From positions 1 to 64,000 of IMG/VR virus record IMGVR_UViG_3300042914_005059: 64,000 nucleotides of DNA; one strand, written 5' to 3'. This DNA is from a virus. The notes beneath the pieces are model-generated. The model saw only the letters and a program-made list of their open reading frames with translations, had not been told where the DNA came from and ran no database searches. This document shows, one piece after another, positions 16,332 to 26,200 of this stretch (within the stretch, counting starts at the first letter, position 1; each line of letters begins with the position of its first letter). Position numbers and translations under genes: made by a program.

Positions 16332-18629
16332 TTACATTATTCTTGTTATTGAAAATCTGATACCGTCACCTTGAACACCAGTATAATTTCTATCAGTTTT
16401 ATTTAAAACTTTAACTCTAAAACTAGAATTAGAAGCTGCGTAAATTACAGTGCTAATACTGATATCTATTTGATTTGTTCTTGGTGCGTTTGCTCCATAC
16501 AATTCATAAACATATTGTGCCGTATCAGGGTCAGGGATTATTGTTTGATAATCACCAACATAAATATCAGTTGCGTTATTAGGACAAATACCAATACCAA
16601 ATTCACCAGTCCCCGAAAGTGACCACGCGGTTGATGTGCTAGTGTCTGGTTTTAAATGTATATATGCGTTTAACATTAAAGTCGCATTCACATTTGTCGT
16701 AAATAAACCTGTTGTATTATCATATGTACCAAAGTTAGTGTTTACTGTTGGTCCGGATTGGGAAACATTGTTACTATATATAGTGGTATAACCCGTAATA
16801 ACTTGGCCTTGTGGTATGCCTTTAATCGAATCGAAACTTGGCCCAACGCCTGCTATTGGTATGGTTGAAGCTGAAGTTACAAGAATAATACTTTCCAAAC
16901 CAAATGGTCGACTTTCAACAACACCAGTTGTTGTATTTCTAACTAAAGCTTGGGTGCTAGTACTTGCAGTTACCGCCATTGTGGTTAATGTTAAGGTATC
17001 TGCGGATAAACCGTTTGTAACAGTTAATCCAGTTAATCTGTTAATATTAACCGTTAAATCAGGTTGACTCCCGTTTCTACTTATTGTTAACCTGTTTGCA
17101 TTGTTATAAGTAAAACCGGTTACAAAAGTATCAGTATAAGCGGTTAATAAAGATAGATTAGTATATTCAATATTACCGGTACTAGAATTTCTTGATAAAA
17201 TTTGAGCATTTGAATCATTATTTGTTGGTGTTGTGTTAATGTTTAAACTTGGGACATAAACAAAATCATTTGATGTTCCGTTTATTCCAAAACCACCTAA
17301 AACAACTGACCTATTACCAGAAACCGTTGATCCAACTGAATGGATAAAAGAATTTGCTCCCGATGCGGTTGAACCTGAACCTGATGCAAAAGTTCCTTCT
17401 GTTGTTGCGTTTGTAAATAACCCTTGTGCGTGTGAATAGTTTCCTGATGCAACAGTCCCTCTACCTTCAGCATGTGCATATTGACCTGATGATGTTGTTG
17501 ATAACCCCTCTGCGTGAGAACCTAACCCACTAGCGGTTGTATTAGCACCTTCTGCATGAGCATATGTTCCACCAGCAGTTGATGTTCCATTACCTTGAGC
17601 CATGGAAAAGTTACCTGTCGCAGCAACATTGTTACCGAAAGCAAAAGCTGATGTTCCTGCCGCGGTAGAGCCACCTGCAGAACTTTTAAGTGAACTCCCT
17701 ATTGTTATAGGATTACTACAACCATATAAATTTTGAACGTATATATCAGTAATACAAGTACCTAAAGTGTTGCCTGTAAAACTTAAACCAGAAACTGAAA
17801 GAGAACCGTTTTGCCTGTTTAATGTTAAAGTTCCGGTACTATAATTATAAGTACCACCAGTTACAAAATTATCAGTAAAACCGGTAAAACCTGCAATCGT
17901 GACAGAACCGTTTTGGCGATTTAAAGTTAAAACATTACCACCAAAAGTACCACCAGTCACGTAGTAGTCAGGAATACCTGTTAAATTAGAACCATCACCA
18001 TAATAAGTTGTCGCACTTACTGAACCGTTAATAGAAGTATTACCAGTAACATTTAAATTACCAATTACAGAAGTATTACCAACAATTCTTGTGTTACCAC
18101 TAACGGTTAAATTGCCATTAATAGTTAATCCTGTCATTGTGTTAATGGTTGCAGTAAAAATACTACCATCGTTTAAGGTTAAGGTTAAGTTGTTATTGTT
18201 ATAACTTAAAGAACTTATAGAAGTACCTGTTTGACCAACTTTAACATAACCATTACTATCTATAACTAAAAGACGGTCACCAGCGGTACCACCTGATAAT
18301 GTTGGGTTTAATTGTAAAGCCCCGTTAACCGTTAAGATTCCAGATTGTACCACAATGGTACCAGCTGATGACGGACATGCAACAATATTATTAACGTATA
18401 AGGGTGAGGTGCAAGCTGATATCGACCAACTTAAACCACTAACTGGGCCCCAAACAACGGTACCATCAAAATCTAAAGATGTTGCAACTAAACCTGGTGC
18501 CGCACCTTGGTTAATTTTTAAATACCCAGGGTTTGCGATTGCCGTAGTTCCTGATAAATTAATTACCATTGAACTGTATTGTACCATGGTTCTATCTTCT
18601 ATGTTTGGGCGAGTAAAAAATTGTGCCAT
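16332..18629 (-). CDS. YadA-head-like tail fibre with C1q-like tip (765 aa)
   Basis: The N-terminus (AQFFTRPNIEDRTMVQYSS) is followed by beta-solenoid repeats such as NRQNGSVTIAGF and NRQNGSLSVSGL. A NLTVSGNTRIVGNTSVIGNL stretch and a YadA-head region with YAHAEG, SHAEG and YSHAQG at about residues 336-416 come next. The C-terminal part (YDNTTGLFTTNVNATLMLNA to DGIRFSITRIM) is a C1q-like tip parallel to that of the neighbouring fibre. The module around TSFVHS/VVLGG and YVPSLNIN is shared with the fibres at 14283 and 23268. It is likely part of a fibre network with exchangeable modules. Confidence 0.85.
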   Translation of the reverse strand: MAQFFTRPNIEDRTMVQYSSMVINLSGTTAIANPGYLKINQGAAPGLVATSLDFDGTVVWGPVSGLSWSISACTSPLYVNNIVACPSSAGTIVVQSGILTVNGALQLNPTLSGGTAGDRLLVIDSNGYVKVGQTGTSISSLSYNNNNLTLTLNDGSIFTATINTMTGLTINGNLTVSGNTRIVGNTSVIGNLNVTGNTSINGSVSATTYYGDGSNLTGIPDYYVTGGTFGGNVLTLNRQNGSVTIAGFTGFTDNFVTGGTYNYSTGTLTLNRQNGSLSVSGLSFTGNTLGTCITDIYVQNLYGCSNPITIGSSLKSSAGGSTAAGTSAFAFGNNVAATGNFSMAQGNGTSTAGGTYAHAEGANTTASGLGSHAEGLSTTSSGQYAHAEGRGTVASGNYSHAQGLFTNATTEGTFASGSGSTASGANSFIHSVGSTVSGNRSVVLGGFGINGTSNDFVYVPSLNINTTPTNNDSNAQILSRNSSTGNIEYTNLSLLTAYTDTFVTGFTYNNANRLTISRNGSQPDLTVNINRLTGLTVTNGLSADTLTLTTMAVTASTSTQALVRNTTTGVVESRPFGLESIILVTSASTIPIAGVGPSFDSIKGIPQGQVITGYTTIYSNNVSQSGPTVNTNFGTYDNTTGLFTTNVNATLMLNAYIHLKPDTSTSTAWSLSGTGEFGIGICPNNATDIYVGDYQTIIPDPDTAQYVYELYGANAPRTNQIDISISTVIYAASNSSFRVKVLNKTDRNYTGVQGDGIRFSITRIM

Positions 18630-18630
18630 T

Positions 18631-19776
18631 TTATATAACTGTAAAACCTAAAGGTCTGTATTGTAACATTTTATTTAATTGTTCAGCCTCTGTTGCCTTT
18701 CTGGTCAACATGTTATCCGGACGTAATCTTTCTAGTCTTTCATTAAGACGTGTCATCAACTTCTCCTTATCTTCCTTGGATTCTGACAATAAAGATTCAT
18801 AATCCATTGTAACCTCAGCGTCAGCAACACCCAAAACACCACCAAATTTTCCACGAACCCTACCTAAAGTTTCTTTACATAAGGCAGTAAAATAATCTCT
18901 GACCCATTGTTTTGATGGTGTGTTTAATTCTGTAAAATTAACAACATCAATCGGAACGTCAGAAGGTAATTTTACAATATCTTTATTTGCGTTTAAACAA
19001 CGTAAACGATCTTCAGCCGTCGTTGTTTCGTAATACCAATACCAAACTCGACTACCGGCAACATTGATGGAATTACCTCCGGCAAAACCACCACGTCCAA
19101 AAGCTAAACGACTACCTGGAGGTGGTGCTAAATGTAAAAATTTAGTACCGTTAGGGCCTGCCGTAATCCAATAGATTAATTCTGAACTAACTAATCTTTG
19201 TTTTAAATTATAATCTGAGTTTCTTAATACAATATCAAAAGCTGGTGCCAAATAAAAACCACCGTATCCAAAACCACCACCAGCAGCACCATAAGGTAAT
19301 TGAGCAACACCACCACCAAAACCATAATCACCAAAACCATAATTAGAATATAAAGCGTAATCTACAGTTGGCGGTTGGAAATAAAGTACTTCACTTACCT
19401 CACGACCAGCTGGTATTTGATACACTTGTTGGTGGTCATTTAAAACCACATAATCTTGTTTTAGCTCCCAAGGGCCTCTAGCTTGTAAACCAACAATTTT
19501 AGAATACGCATAAGTAAAACTATCCTCATAATCCTGACCTCTGGTTGTTAATGCCTTGGTTAAATCTGTTGTGTTTAAATTTATATTATCTAAAGAAGAC
19601 CATTGTGCCTCTATCAACCATTCATTTATGTAGGCCGAATGATCTTCGATAGCAATTTCCAATAAAGTACAAAGTTGTTCATCGGATAATTCTATTTTTC
19701 TAAGTGGAGCACCTAACCTATGTCTGATTTGACGGAAAACTTTTTCCTTTTCGATATCATCTATTACTAAAGTCAT
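18631..19776 (-). CDS. Virion structural protein, possibly neck/connector
   Basis: The 381-residue protein begins TLVIDDIEKEKVFRQIRHRLGAPLRKIEL and continues with a helix around LCTLLEIAIEDHSAYINEWLIEAQW. It has a glycine/tyrosine-rich loop (YGFGDYGFGGGVAQLPYGAAG) and a charged C-terminal helical section (LLSESKEDKEKLMTRLNERLERL). The helix-beta-helix layout and the position next to fibre and replication genes fit a head-to-tail connector or neck protein of T4-like phages. I cannot assign it to gp13 or another named protein from sequence alone. Its start has a phage-type promoter motif 15-25 nt upstream, and the stop is 1 nt from the fibre gene start region. Confidence 0.6.
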   Translation of the reverse strand: MTLVIDDIEKEKVFRQIRHRLGAPLRKIELSDEQLCTLLEIAIEDHSAYINEWLIEAQWSSLDNINLNTTDLTKALTTRGQDYEDSFTYAYSKIVGLQARGPWELKQDYVVLNDHQQVYQIPAGREVSEVLYFQPPTVDYALYSNYGFGDYGFGGGVAQLPYGAAGGGFGYGGFYLAPAFDIVLRNSDYNLKQRLVSSELIYWITAGPNGTKFLHLAPPPGSRLAFGRGGFAGGNSINVAGSRVWYWYYETTTAEDRLRCLNANKDIVKLPSDVPIDVVNFTELNTPSKQWVRDYFTALCKETLGRVRGKFGGVLGVADAEVTMDYESLLSESKEDKEKLMTRLNERLERLRPDNMLTRKATEAEQLNKMLQYRPLGFTVI

Positions 19777-19790
19777 TTAGGTTTTTTAAT

Positions 19791-19802
19791 AGATAAATAT
19801 CC
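19791..19802 (-). promoter_or_regulatory. Phage-type promoter motif
   Basis: Minus-strand GGATATTTATCT lies 15 nt before the ATG at 19776. It heads the structural run 19776 down to 12505. Confidence 0.5.
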
Positions 19803-19809
19803 ATTACTT

Positions 19810-21627
19810 TTATATTTTAAATAAAGTTGAAATAAAATCTTCAGCAATATCTATGTGATCAACTTTTTCACCCATAACTTTAGATATTATTTCTTTTTTC
19901 TTTTGTAGAATTTCGTAAATTTTTTCTTCTATGCTATTTTCAAATATGGGGTAATATATGTTAACCGTTTTGTCTTGGCCGATACGGTAGGATCTATCCT
20001 CAGCTTGTTGGTGGTTTGCAGGAACAAAATCGATATCATGAAACAAAGTTGTATCTGACGCAGTTAATGTGATTGCGGAACCAGCTGAAACAATATTACC
20101 AATAAAAACCCTAACTTTTGGATCGTTTTGGAATTTATCAATACTTTTTTGTTTTTCCTTATCCGACATTTCACCGTTGTGACAAACCGCAATGTCACCA
20201 AGTTCGTCTTTTAATTTTTTTAAACTTTCAGTGAAAACAGTAAATATAATAACTTTTTTGGTTTCTGATTGTTCTAAAAAGTTTTGCACCATGTCAATAG
20301 TGTGTGGAATTTTTTCCTGTGAAATAAATTTTCGTAAAACCACCATTTCCACCATTTGTCTTGCTGGTCCTAATCTTCTACCTTCTAATTTTAACCAAGT
20401 AACGTATTCTTCAAAAGCACTTTCGTAACCTTTTCTATTTTCTAACTCTAAATAAAAAGGTGAAATAATTTTAGGTGGTAAATCTAAATGGTCTTCTTTT
20501 TTTCTACGAAGAATATAATTTTTAGTTTTTTGATGTAGCTCTTCTAAATTAGAAGCACCATCGGTCAACCAAATTCTTTTAATTTTACCTGATGCTAATT
20601 TTTTATTAAATGATTTCGCAGCACAATAACGATATGCGAAATGTTGAAAATTATCAGTTACTGGAACTTTACAAATCTTTAATAGATTGTAGTAATCCAT
20701 TGGTCTATTTGATATCGGCGTTCCTGTTAATAACCAAACTTTAGGAATATTTTCAGTGATTTGTGCAACAATCTTACCACGAATGCTATCTTTATTTTTT
20801 ATCATATGAGCCTCGTCAACAATCATTAAATCAAATTTTTCTTCATTAATGTAACTTTTGGTCTCTTCTTTTTTTCTTTTATCTTGAATTTCGTGAAAAC
20901 GATTTAAAATATCGTAATTAATAATGGTAAAAACTTTTGGTTGCCAATATCCACTTTTAACTATGGTGACCATTTCTTCATCCAAATATTCAGTAATTTC
21001 ACGAAACCAGTTAATTTTTGCGTTTGCAGGGCAAACAACTAATATTTTTTCAGCACCAGATAACAAAGCTGCAGCGATTGCCGATTTCGTTTTTCCCAAA
21101 CCCATATCGTCAGATAAAATAGATTTGTCTCTTTTTAATAAAAATTTTATTGCAGTTTCTTGGTGTGGAAATAAGTTTCTATTTTTTTTATTTACTTTAT
21201 TAACAGATTCAAAATCAACTTCTAAATCTTCATATGATTCAAAAAATAAATCTGTTAGTAATTGTGTTTTTGGTATATGATAATATACACTTTCTTTTTG
21301 GTTTTTATAAAGTTTGCCTTTGACGTGATAAGATTTTTCACCATCACTTAAAAGTTTTTCAATAAAAACTTTTTCAGGTACGTTTTTTAAAGCAAATTTT
21401 TCTTTTAATTGTTCACCAAAATAAGCGGTTATCTCAACAATTTTATTGAATTCTATGGGTGAAAAATTATAATTTTCTTCTATGTAAGATATTTGACTTG
21501 GTGTTAAAATGAAAAAACCTTCATTTTCGAATTTTTTTTTCATTTTTAAAATGTGTTCATTTTCACCTACATAGTTTTTTAACTTTTCTAATGTTGTTTT
21601 ACTTTTTAATCTAGTTAAATCTACCAT
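19810..21627 (-). CDS. SNF2-family DNA helicase/translocase
   Basis: The 605-residue protein has the SNF2 (superfamily 2) motifs: LFPHQETAIKFLL (Q-like), LSDDMGLGKTKS near residue 170 (motif I), ILVVCPANAKINW (Ia), IVDEAHMIKN near 268 (motif II, DEAH), WLLTGTPISNRP (III), and SAGSAITLTAS plus QAEDRSYRIGQ (V and VI). The RSYRIGQ ending is typical of SNF2 and SMARCAL1-like remodellers that rewind or migrate DNA. The N-terminal 150 residues are a phage-specific region. In T4 the comparable role, fork regression and branch migration, belongs to UvsW, which is a different subgroup. It is divergently arranged from the structural genes at 21709. Confidence 0.92.
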   Translation of the reverse strand: MVDLTRLKSKTTLEKLKNYVGENEHILKMKKKFENEGFFILTPSQISYIEENYNFSPIEFNKIVEITAYFGEQLKEKFALKNVPEKVFIEKLLSDGEKSYHVKGKLYKNQKESVYYHIPKTQLLTDLFFESYEDLEVDFESVNKVNKKNRNLFPHQETAIKFLLKRDKSILSDDMGLGKTKSAIAAALLSGAEKILVVCPANAKINWFREITEYLDEEMVTIVKSGYWQPKVFTIINYDILNRFHEIQDKRKKEETKSYINEEKFDLMIVDEAHMIKNKDSIRGKIVAQITENIPKVWLLTGTPISNRPMDYYNLLKICKVPVTDNFQHFAYRYCAAKSFNKKLASGKIKRIWLTDGASNLEELHQKTKNYILRRKKEDHLDLPPKIISPFYLELENRKGYESAFEEYVTWLKLEGRRLGPARQMVEMVVLRKFISQEKIPHTIDMVQNFLEQSETKKVIIFTVFTESLKKLKDELGDIAVCHNGEMSDKEKQKSIDKFQNDPKVRVFIGNIVSAGSAITLTASDTTLFHDIDFVPANHQQAEDRSYRIGQDKTVNIYYPIFENSIEEKIYEILQKKKEIISKVMGEKVDHIDIAEDFISTLFKI

Positions 21628-21632
21628 AAAGT

Positions 21633-21646
21633 AGAATAAATATAAT
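21633..21646 (-). promoter_or_regulatory. Phage-type promoter motif for the SNF2 helicase
   Basis: Minus-strand GATTATATTTATTC lies just before the ATG at 21627. A mirrored motif for the opposite gene lies at 21685-21698, making a divergent promoter region of 81 nt. Confidence 0.5.
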
Positions 21647-21684
21647 CAACAATTTATAAAAAATAAATAAAATAGGTGTTTACT

Positions 21685-21698
21685 AAATATTTATAAAA
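21685..21698 (+). promoter_or_regulatory. Phage-type promoter motif
   Basis: AAATATTTATAAAA lies 10 nt before the ATG at 21709. It is a clean example of the motif. Confidence 0.6.
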
Positions 21699-21708
21699 AA
21701 AGTTGATT

Positions 21709-22224
21709 ATGGCTAAACGCAGACCTATACAAAGACTTGGGAAATTCTATGATAGTATAGACTTCGGAATTGAGAACGAAATGGCCCGCGAACATCTAGA
21801 AGGTGATTTAAACTTTGTAGTTGTTCTTTTTGAGGTTGATAGAACTCAAACAGAAGTTGATGCGGTTTATGGTGAAGCAAAATCAAATGAAATTAGGTTT
21901 AAATCACCAAAAGAACTTAGGGTTCGTTTTGTTTTAGACCAAAGTGAAAATAAAGCATATTCTGGTGGTATGAACCGATATTTAGAATATGGTAAATTAA
22001 CTTTTCATATTTTTCAAGAACAGTTAGACGAATTAGATTGTGATATTTCCTATGGTGATTACATTGGTTATGTCGATAAAGAAGATAATATAAAATATTT
22101 TACCGTTGCAAATGATGGTAAAATATTCTCAGATAACAAACATACAAGGCTTGGTTATAAAGGTTATTACAGAACAATAAACTGCGTTAATGCAGATAGT
22201 AATGAGTTTTTGCCAAAATTTTAA
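21709..22224 (+). CDS. Virion structural protein (171 aa)
   Basis: I start at ATG 21709 (MAKRRPIQRLGKFYDSIDFG). A TTG six bases upstream is less likely. The protein is beta-rich with charged loops (LNFVVVLFEVDRTQ, RFKSPKELRVRFVL, YGKLTFHIFQEQLDELDCDI, YGDYIGYVDKEDNIKYF). It has no enzyme motif. It opens the plus-strand structural run, with the 346-residue protein 3 nt behind it. I infer a connector, neck or baseplate part. It could be the counterpart of a T4 neck protein, but the sequence does not settle that. Confidence 0.6.
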   Translation: MAKRRPIQRLGKFYDSIDFGIENEMAREHLEGDLNFVVVLFEVDRTQTEVDAVYGEAKSNEIRFKSPKELRVRFVLDQSENKAYSGGMNRYLEYGKLTFHIFQEQLDELDCDISYGDYIGYVDKEDNIKYFTVANDGKIFSDNKHTRLGYKGYYRTINCVNADSNEFLPKF

Positions 22225-22227
22225 TAA

Positions 22228-23268
22228 ATGGGACTACCTAAAAAAATAAAAAAAGATTTAGATTTACAACCTGGTTTACAACAAAGTAACCCAAGACAGT
22301 ATTTGGAAAATTTTATTGACCAAAAAAATACGCCTTTGCCAAGAGGTATTGATTTTACTGATTTAGATGGTGGTTTTGTTGATTGGGTAAATACTGAACT
22401 AGAGTTGGTTATTGATGGTGAAAAAATTCCTGTTACGTTTTTAACGGCTCAAAGGTGGACAGAGTTTACCAAAACCTGGCAAAGTTCTGATAAATATAAA
22501 AATATAAAAATACCTTTTATTTCTGTTGTTAGAAAACCAGAAGGCCAACCAGGTACTAACCCAAGTGATTTTAAAATTCCTGTTAGAAAAACTTTTCCAT
22601 ATATGGTGGTTCCAACTTGGGACGGCAATCGTAAAGGTGCGGATGTTTATATGGCACCACAGCCAGTTGGTGTTGATTTAACGTATACTATTAGATTTTT
22701 TACCTATCGTATGGCAGAATTAAATGTTTTAAATCAAAAAGTATTAAAAACTTTTAGTTCATCACAGTCTTACGTTAACATAAAAGGCAATTATTTCCCT
22801 ATCATACTGGAGAGTGTTGGTGACGAATCCACGATTGATAATATTGATGAAAAAAGATATTACGTTCAAACGTATGAGTTAAAAATGATGGCTTATACAT
22901 TAGATAAAGATGAATTTAAAATAGTACCAGCGGTTAATAGAACAGTTTTAACTTATGATTTAACCGATAAAAGGCCAAAAAATGTTGCAAAATTTATTAA
23001 AGATCAAAGTCAAAATGATAAAAGTTTAAACTTAATAGTTCAGTTTTTAGTTAGTGCACCGACTTATTTAAATTTTCAATCCGACTCTGATGCAAATTTT
23101 ACTTCTTTAGAAACTGAAAATATAACTGCGGTTACAATTCGTGTTAATGGTAATGTTGTGACAGTGCCTTTTACGGTACATAACGGTGATTTAGTTAGTA
23201 TCAATATTGTTAGAATGGATGCTACACAAATATCTGAAATAATATTAAGAGGAACAATACCACTATAA
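22228..23268 (+). CDS. Virion structural protein (346 aa)
   Basis: The protein begins GLPKKIKKDLDLQPGLQQSNP and has beta-rich sections (FVDWVNTELELVIDGEKIPV, GADVYMAPQPVGVDLTYTI, YYVQTYELKMMAYTLDKDEF). It ends in an immunoglobulin-like domain (residues about 275-346, ITAVTIRVNGNVVTVPFTVH). The last A of the stop is the first A of the next gene's ATG (TAATG), coupling it to the giant fibre. A role near the fibre attachment site or neck is an inference. The family is not recognised by name. Confidence 0.6.
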   Translation: MGLPKKIKKDLDLQPGLQQSNPRQYLENFIDQKNTPLPRGIDFTDLDGGFVDWVNTELELVIDGEKIPVTFLTAQRWTEFTKTWQSSDKYKNIKIPFISVVRKPEGQPGTNPSDFKIPVRKTFPYMVVPTWDGNRKGADVYMAPQPVGVDLTYTIRFFTYRMAELNVLNQKVLKTFSSSQSYVNIKGNYFPIILESVGDESTIDNIDEKRYYVQTYELKMMAYTLDKDEFKIVPAVNRTVLTYDLTDKRPKNVAKFIKDQSQNDKSLNLIVQFLVSAPTYLNFQSDSDANFTSLETENITAVTIRVNGNVVTVPFTVHNGDLVSINIVRMDATQISEIILRGTIPL

Positions 23269-26200
23269 TGAGTAATTTTTGTCAACAAGGGGATATAACT
23301 AAAATTTTTATCGTAGATACAGGTAACACCGGTTCAACTGGCACTGATATCTATGTTACAGGTGGTACCTATTCTAGTGGTACTTTAACTTTAGGTCGAA
23401 ATGATGGTGTTAGTTTATTGATATCTGGATTCTTAACCGGAACTACTGATACTTTTATTACGGGCGGTACTTATTCCGAAGGTGTTTTAATTTTAAACAG
23501 AAATGACGGCGTTAACATTTCAATTTCTGGATTTTCAACGACTGCAATTTTTACTGGTAATACTTCAGCAAGTTGTGTAAGTAATTTATATATTTCAAAC
23601 CTGCATGGTTGTTCACCAATAACCGTTTGGGATCCAATAAACTCTTTATCGTATATATCAGCAACAACCTACTATGGTGATGGTTCAAACTTAACTGGTA
23701 TTCCTGATTATTATGTTACAGGCGGCACCTATTCAAACGGAACTTTAACATTAAATAGACAAAATGGTTCAGTAAGTGTATCTGGTTTTTTAACTGGAAC
23801 AACAGATACTTTCACAACGGGTTTCACATATTCTAATAATAATTTAACAATAAATAGAAACCAGGGTTTAACACCTTTAACGGTTTCAATAAATAATTTT
23901 ACAGGTTTAACTATCAATGGTAGTTTATCCGCATCTACATATTTAGGTCTACCTATAGACCCAGATAATTTTGTCACAGGTGGTACTTTTTCTAGTGGTA
24001 CATTAACTCTTAATAGGCAAAATGGTTCTGTTACTATAACAGGTATTACAGATAATTTTGTTACGGGTGGTACCTATTCTAATGGTACATTAACACTTAA
24101 CAGACAAAATGGTTTAGTAACTATAACAGGATTTTTAACTGGTACTACAGATACAGATAATTTTGTTACAGGTGGTACCTACTCCAATGGTGTTTTAACA
24201 CTAAACCGTCAAAATGGCTCAGTTTCAATAAGTGGTTTATTAAGTGCGGATACTTTTGTCACTGGTTTTACATTTAATACAGGCACTTACGATTTAACTA
24301 TTTTCCAAAATAATGGTGTTGCACCTTTAACTCAAAATTTAGGTATTTTAGCGGGTGACATTACTGTTACGGGCGGTACCTACAACCCTAGTAATGGTGT
24401 TGCAACATTTTTTAATAATGTAGGTGGTTCGTTTCAAGTTTCTGGGTTTTTAACAGGATTTACCGACATTTATTTAAGTAGCGGTAATTATAATCCAAAT
24501 ACTGGTAATTTAACTTTAACCAGAACTGATAATGTTAATGTTGTTGTTACAGGGTTTACCGATTATTATGTAACAGGTGGTACTTATTCTAATGGTACAT
24601 TAACACTCAATAGACAAAATGGTTCGGTTACAATCCCGGGATTTTTAACTGGTGGTACAGTAACAGGAATTGATACATACGTTACAGGTTTTACCTATAA
24701 TGATGCAAATAAATTAACCATATCTCAAAATCAAGGTCAAGCACCGTTAAATGTTTTTATTAATACTTTTACTGGACTAACTGTTAACGGTTCCATAAGT
24801 GCAACAACTTTAAGTGCTGTAGCTTTATCACCAGTAAATTATATTGATTTTAATATTAACCCTACAATACCTTCAATAACTGGTGGTACACTATATTTTG
24901 ATTATAATGAAAATGCTTTATCTTATAAACCGATAACTAGTGGTAATGATGTTACTGTTAATATCGGTCAAGAATCTTTAATTAGAATTTATAATCAAAC
25001 CGGGGTTCAAATTAATAACGGACAAGTTCTCCATATTACAGGAGCGACTGGAGGTATACCTACAGTTGCATTAGCTAACGCATCTAAATTAGGTCTTACT
25101 TTTACCGATAGTTTAGCACAAAGTTCAGGTGTAGCAACTCATAATATACCAAACGGCGGGTTTGGTTTTATGACCAATTTTGGTATTGTTAGGGATTTAA
25201 ACACAAGTGGGTTTACTGTGGGTCAAGAATTATTTTTATCTGATACTATTGATGGTGGTATAACAAATAACCCGAATTCAATTGCATTAACCTCAAGAAT
25301 TTCAACCATTGGGTGGTGCTTAAGTTCCGACCCAGTAAACGGTAAAATTTACGTTAAAATTGAAAATGAAAATCCGTTACAAAGTTTAACACAACAAGAG
25401 GTTAATGTGTTATTAGGTAATGTCATATCGACAGGTACTTATTATTATACAGGTGCAACAACTGCGTCAACAACAACTATAAATGTATCCCAAATGAGGG
25501 GTTGGATTGTATATAACACTTATGAGTATTCAACAAACCCTTTGGTGTTAAACATTTATTATAGTGGTGGTACGAATATCTCGTTACCTAACCTTACATC
25601 AGCAGACGCAACTTATTTATTAGTTAATAGTGGGGGTACTCTATATCAACAAACTTCATTCCCAACCCCACAACAAAGAAGGGAAAATATATTTTTAGGT
25701 AAGGTAGTTCACCCAAATAGAACAACAATACTTAATGTGAATAACACGGTTGATTATGATGTATCACCGATGTCATCGTTACGCGATTTATGGTCACCAA
25801 TAAAATTAATAAATGAAGGTGTTTTAGTGTCACCAAATGGTTCTAATTTAAATATTAACATTTCATCAGGAACTCTTTGGGGTAATGGAATTGGTTGGGT
25901 TACAAATGAATTAAACCCAAATAGTGTAGGTATATCAGCAAAAGTACCTGCATCATTTTTTTATAGAACACAAACAGGTGGTACAAGTTCGTCAGTATCG
26001 GTAATCGACCCAACAAAATATGACGTTAACGGTGCTATAACTAGCATGGGTGCTGCTAATAGTGATAACGCTAGTAATCAAAGAGTGTATTTATACCCAA
26101 CAGGTGTTTTAAACATTCTTTATGGTCAAACAAATTATGGTAGTCTAACGGAGGCGGTAGCTGGTATACAAACCGAATCATTCGTTGTTTACCCAAATGC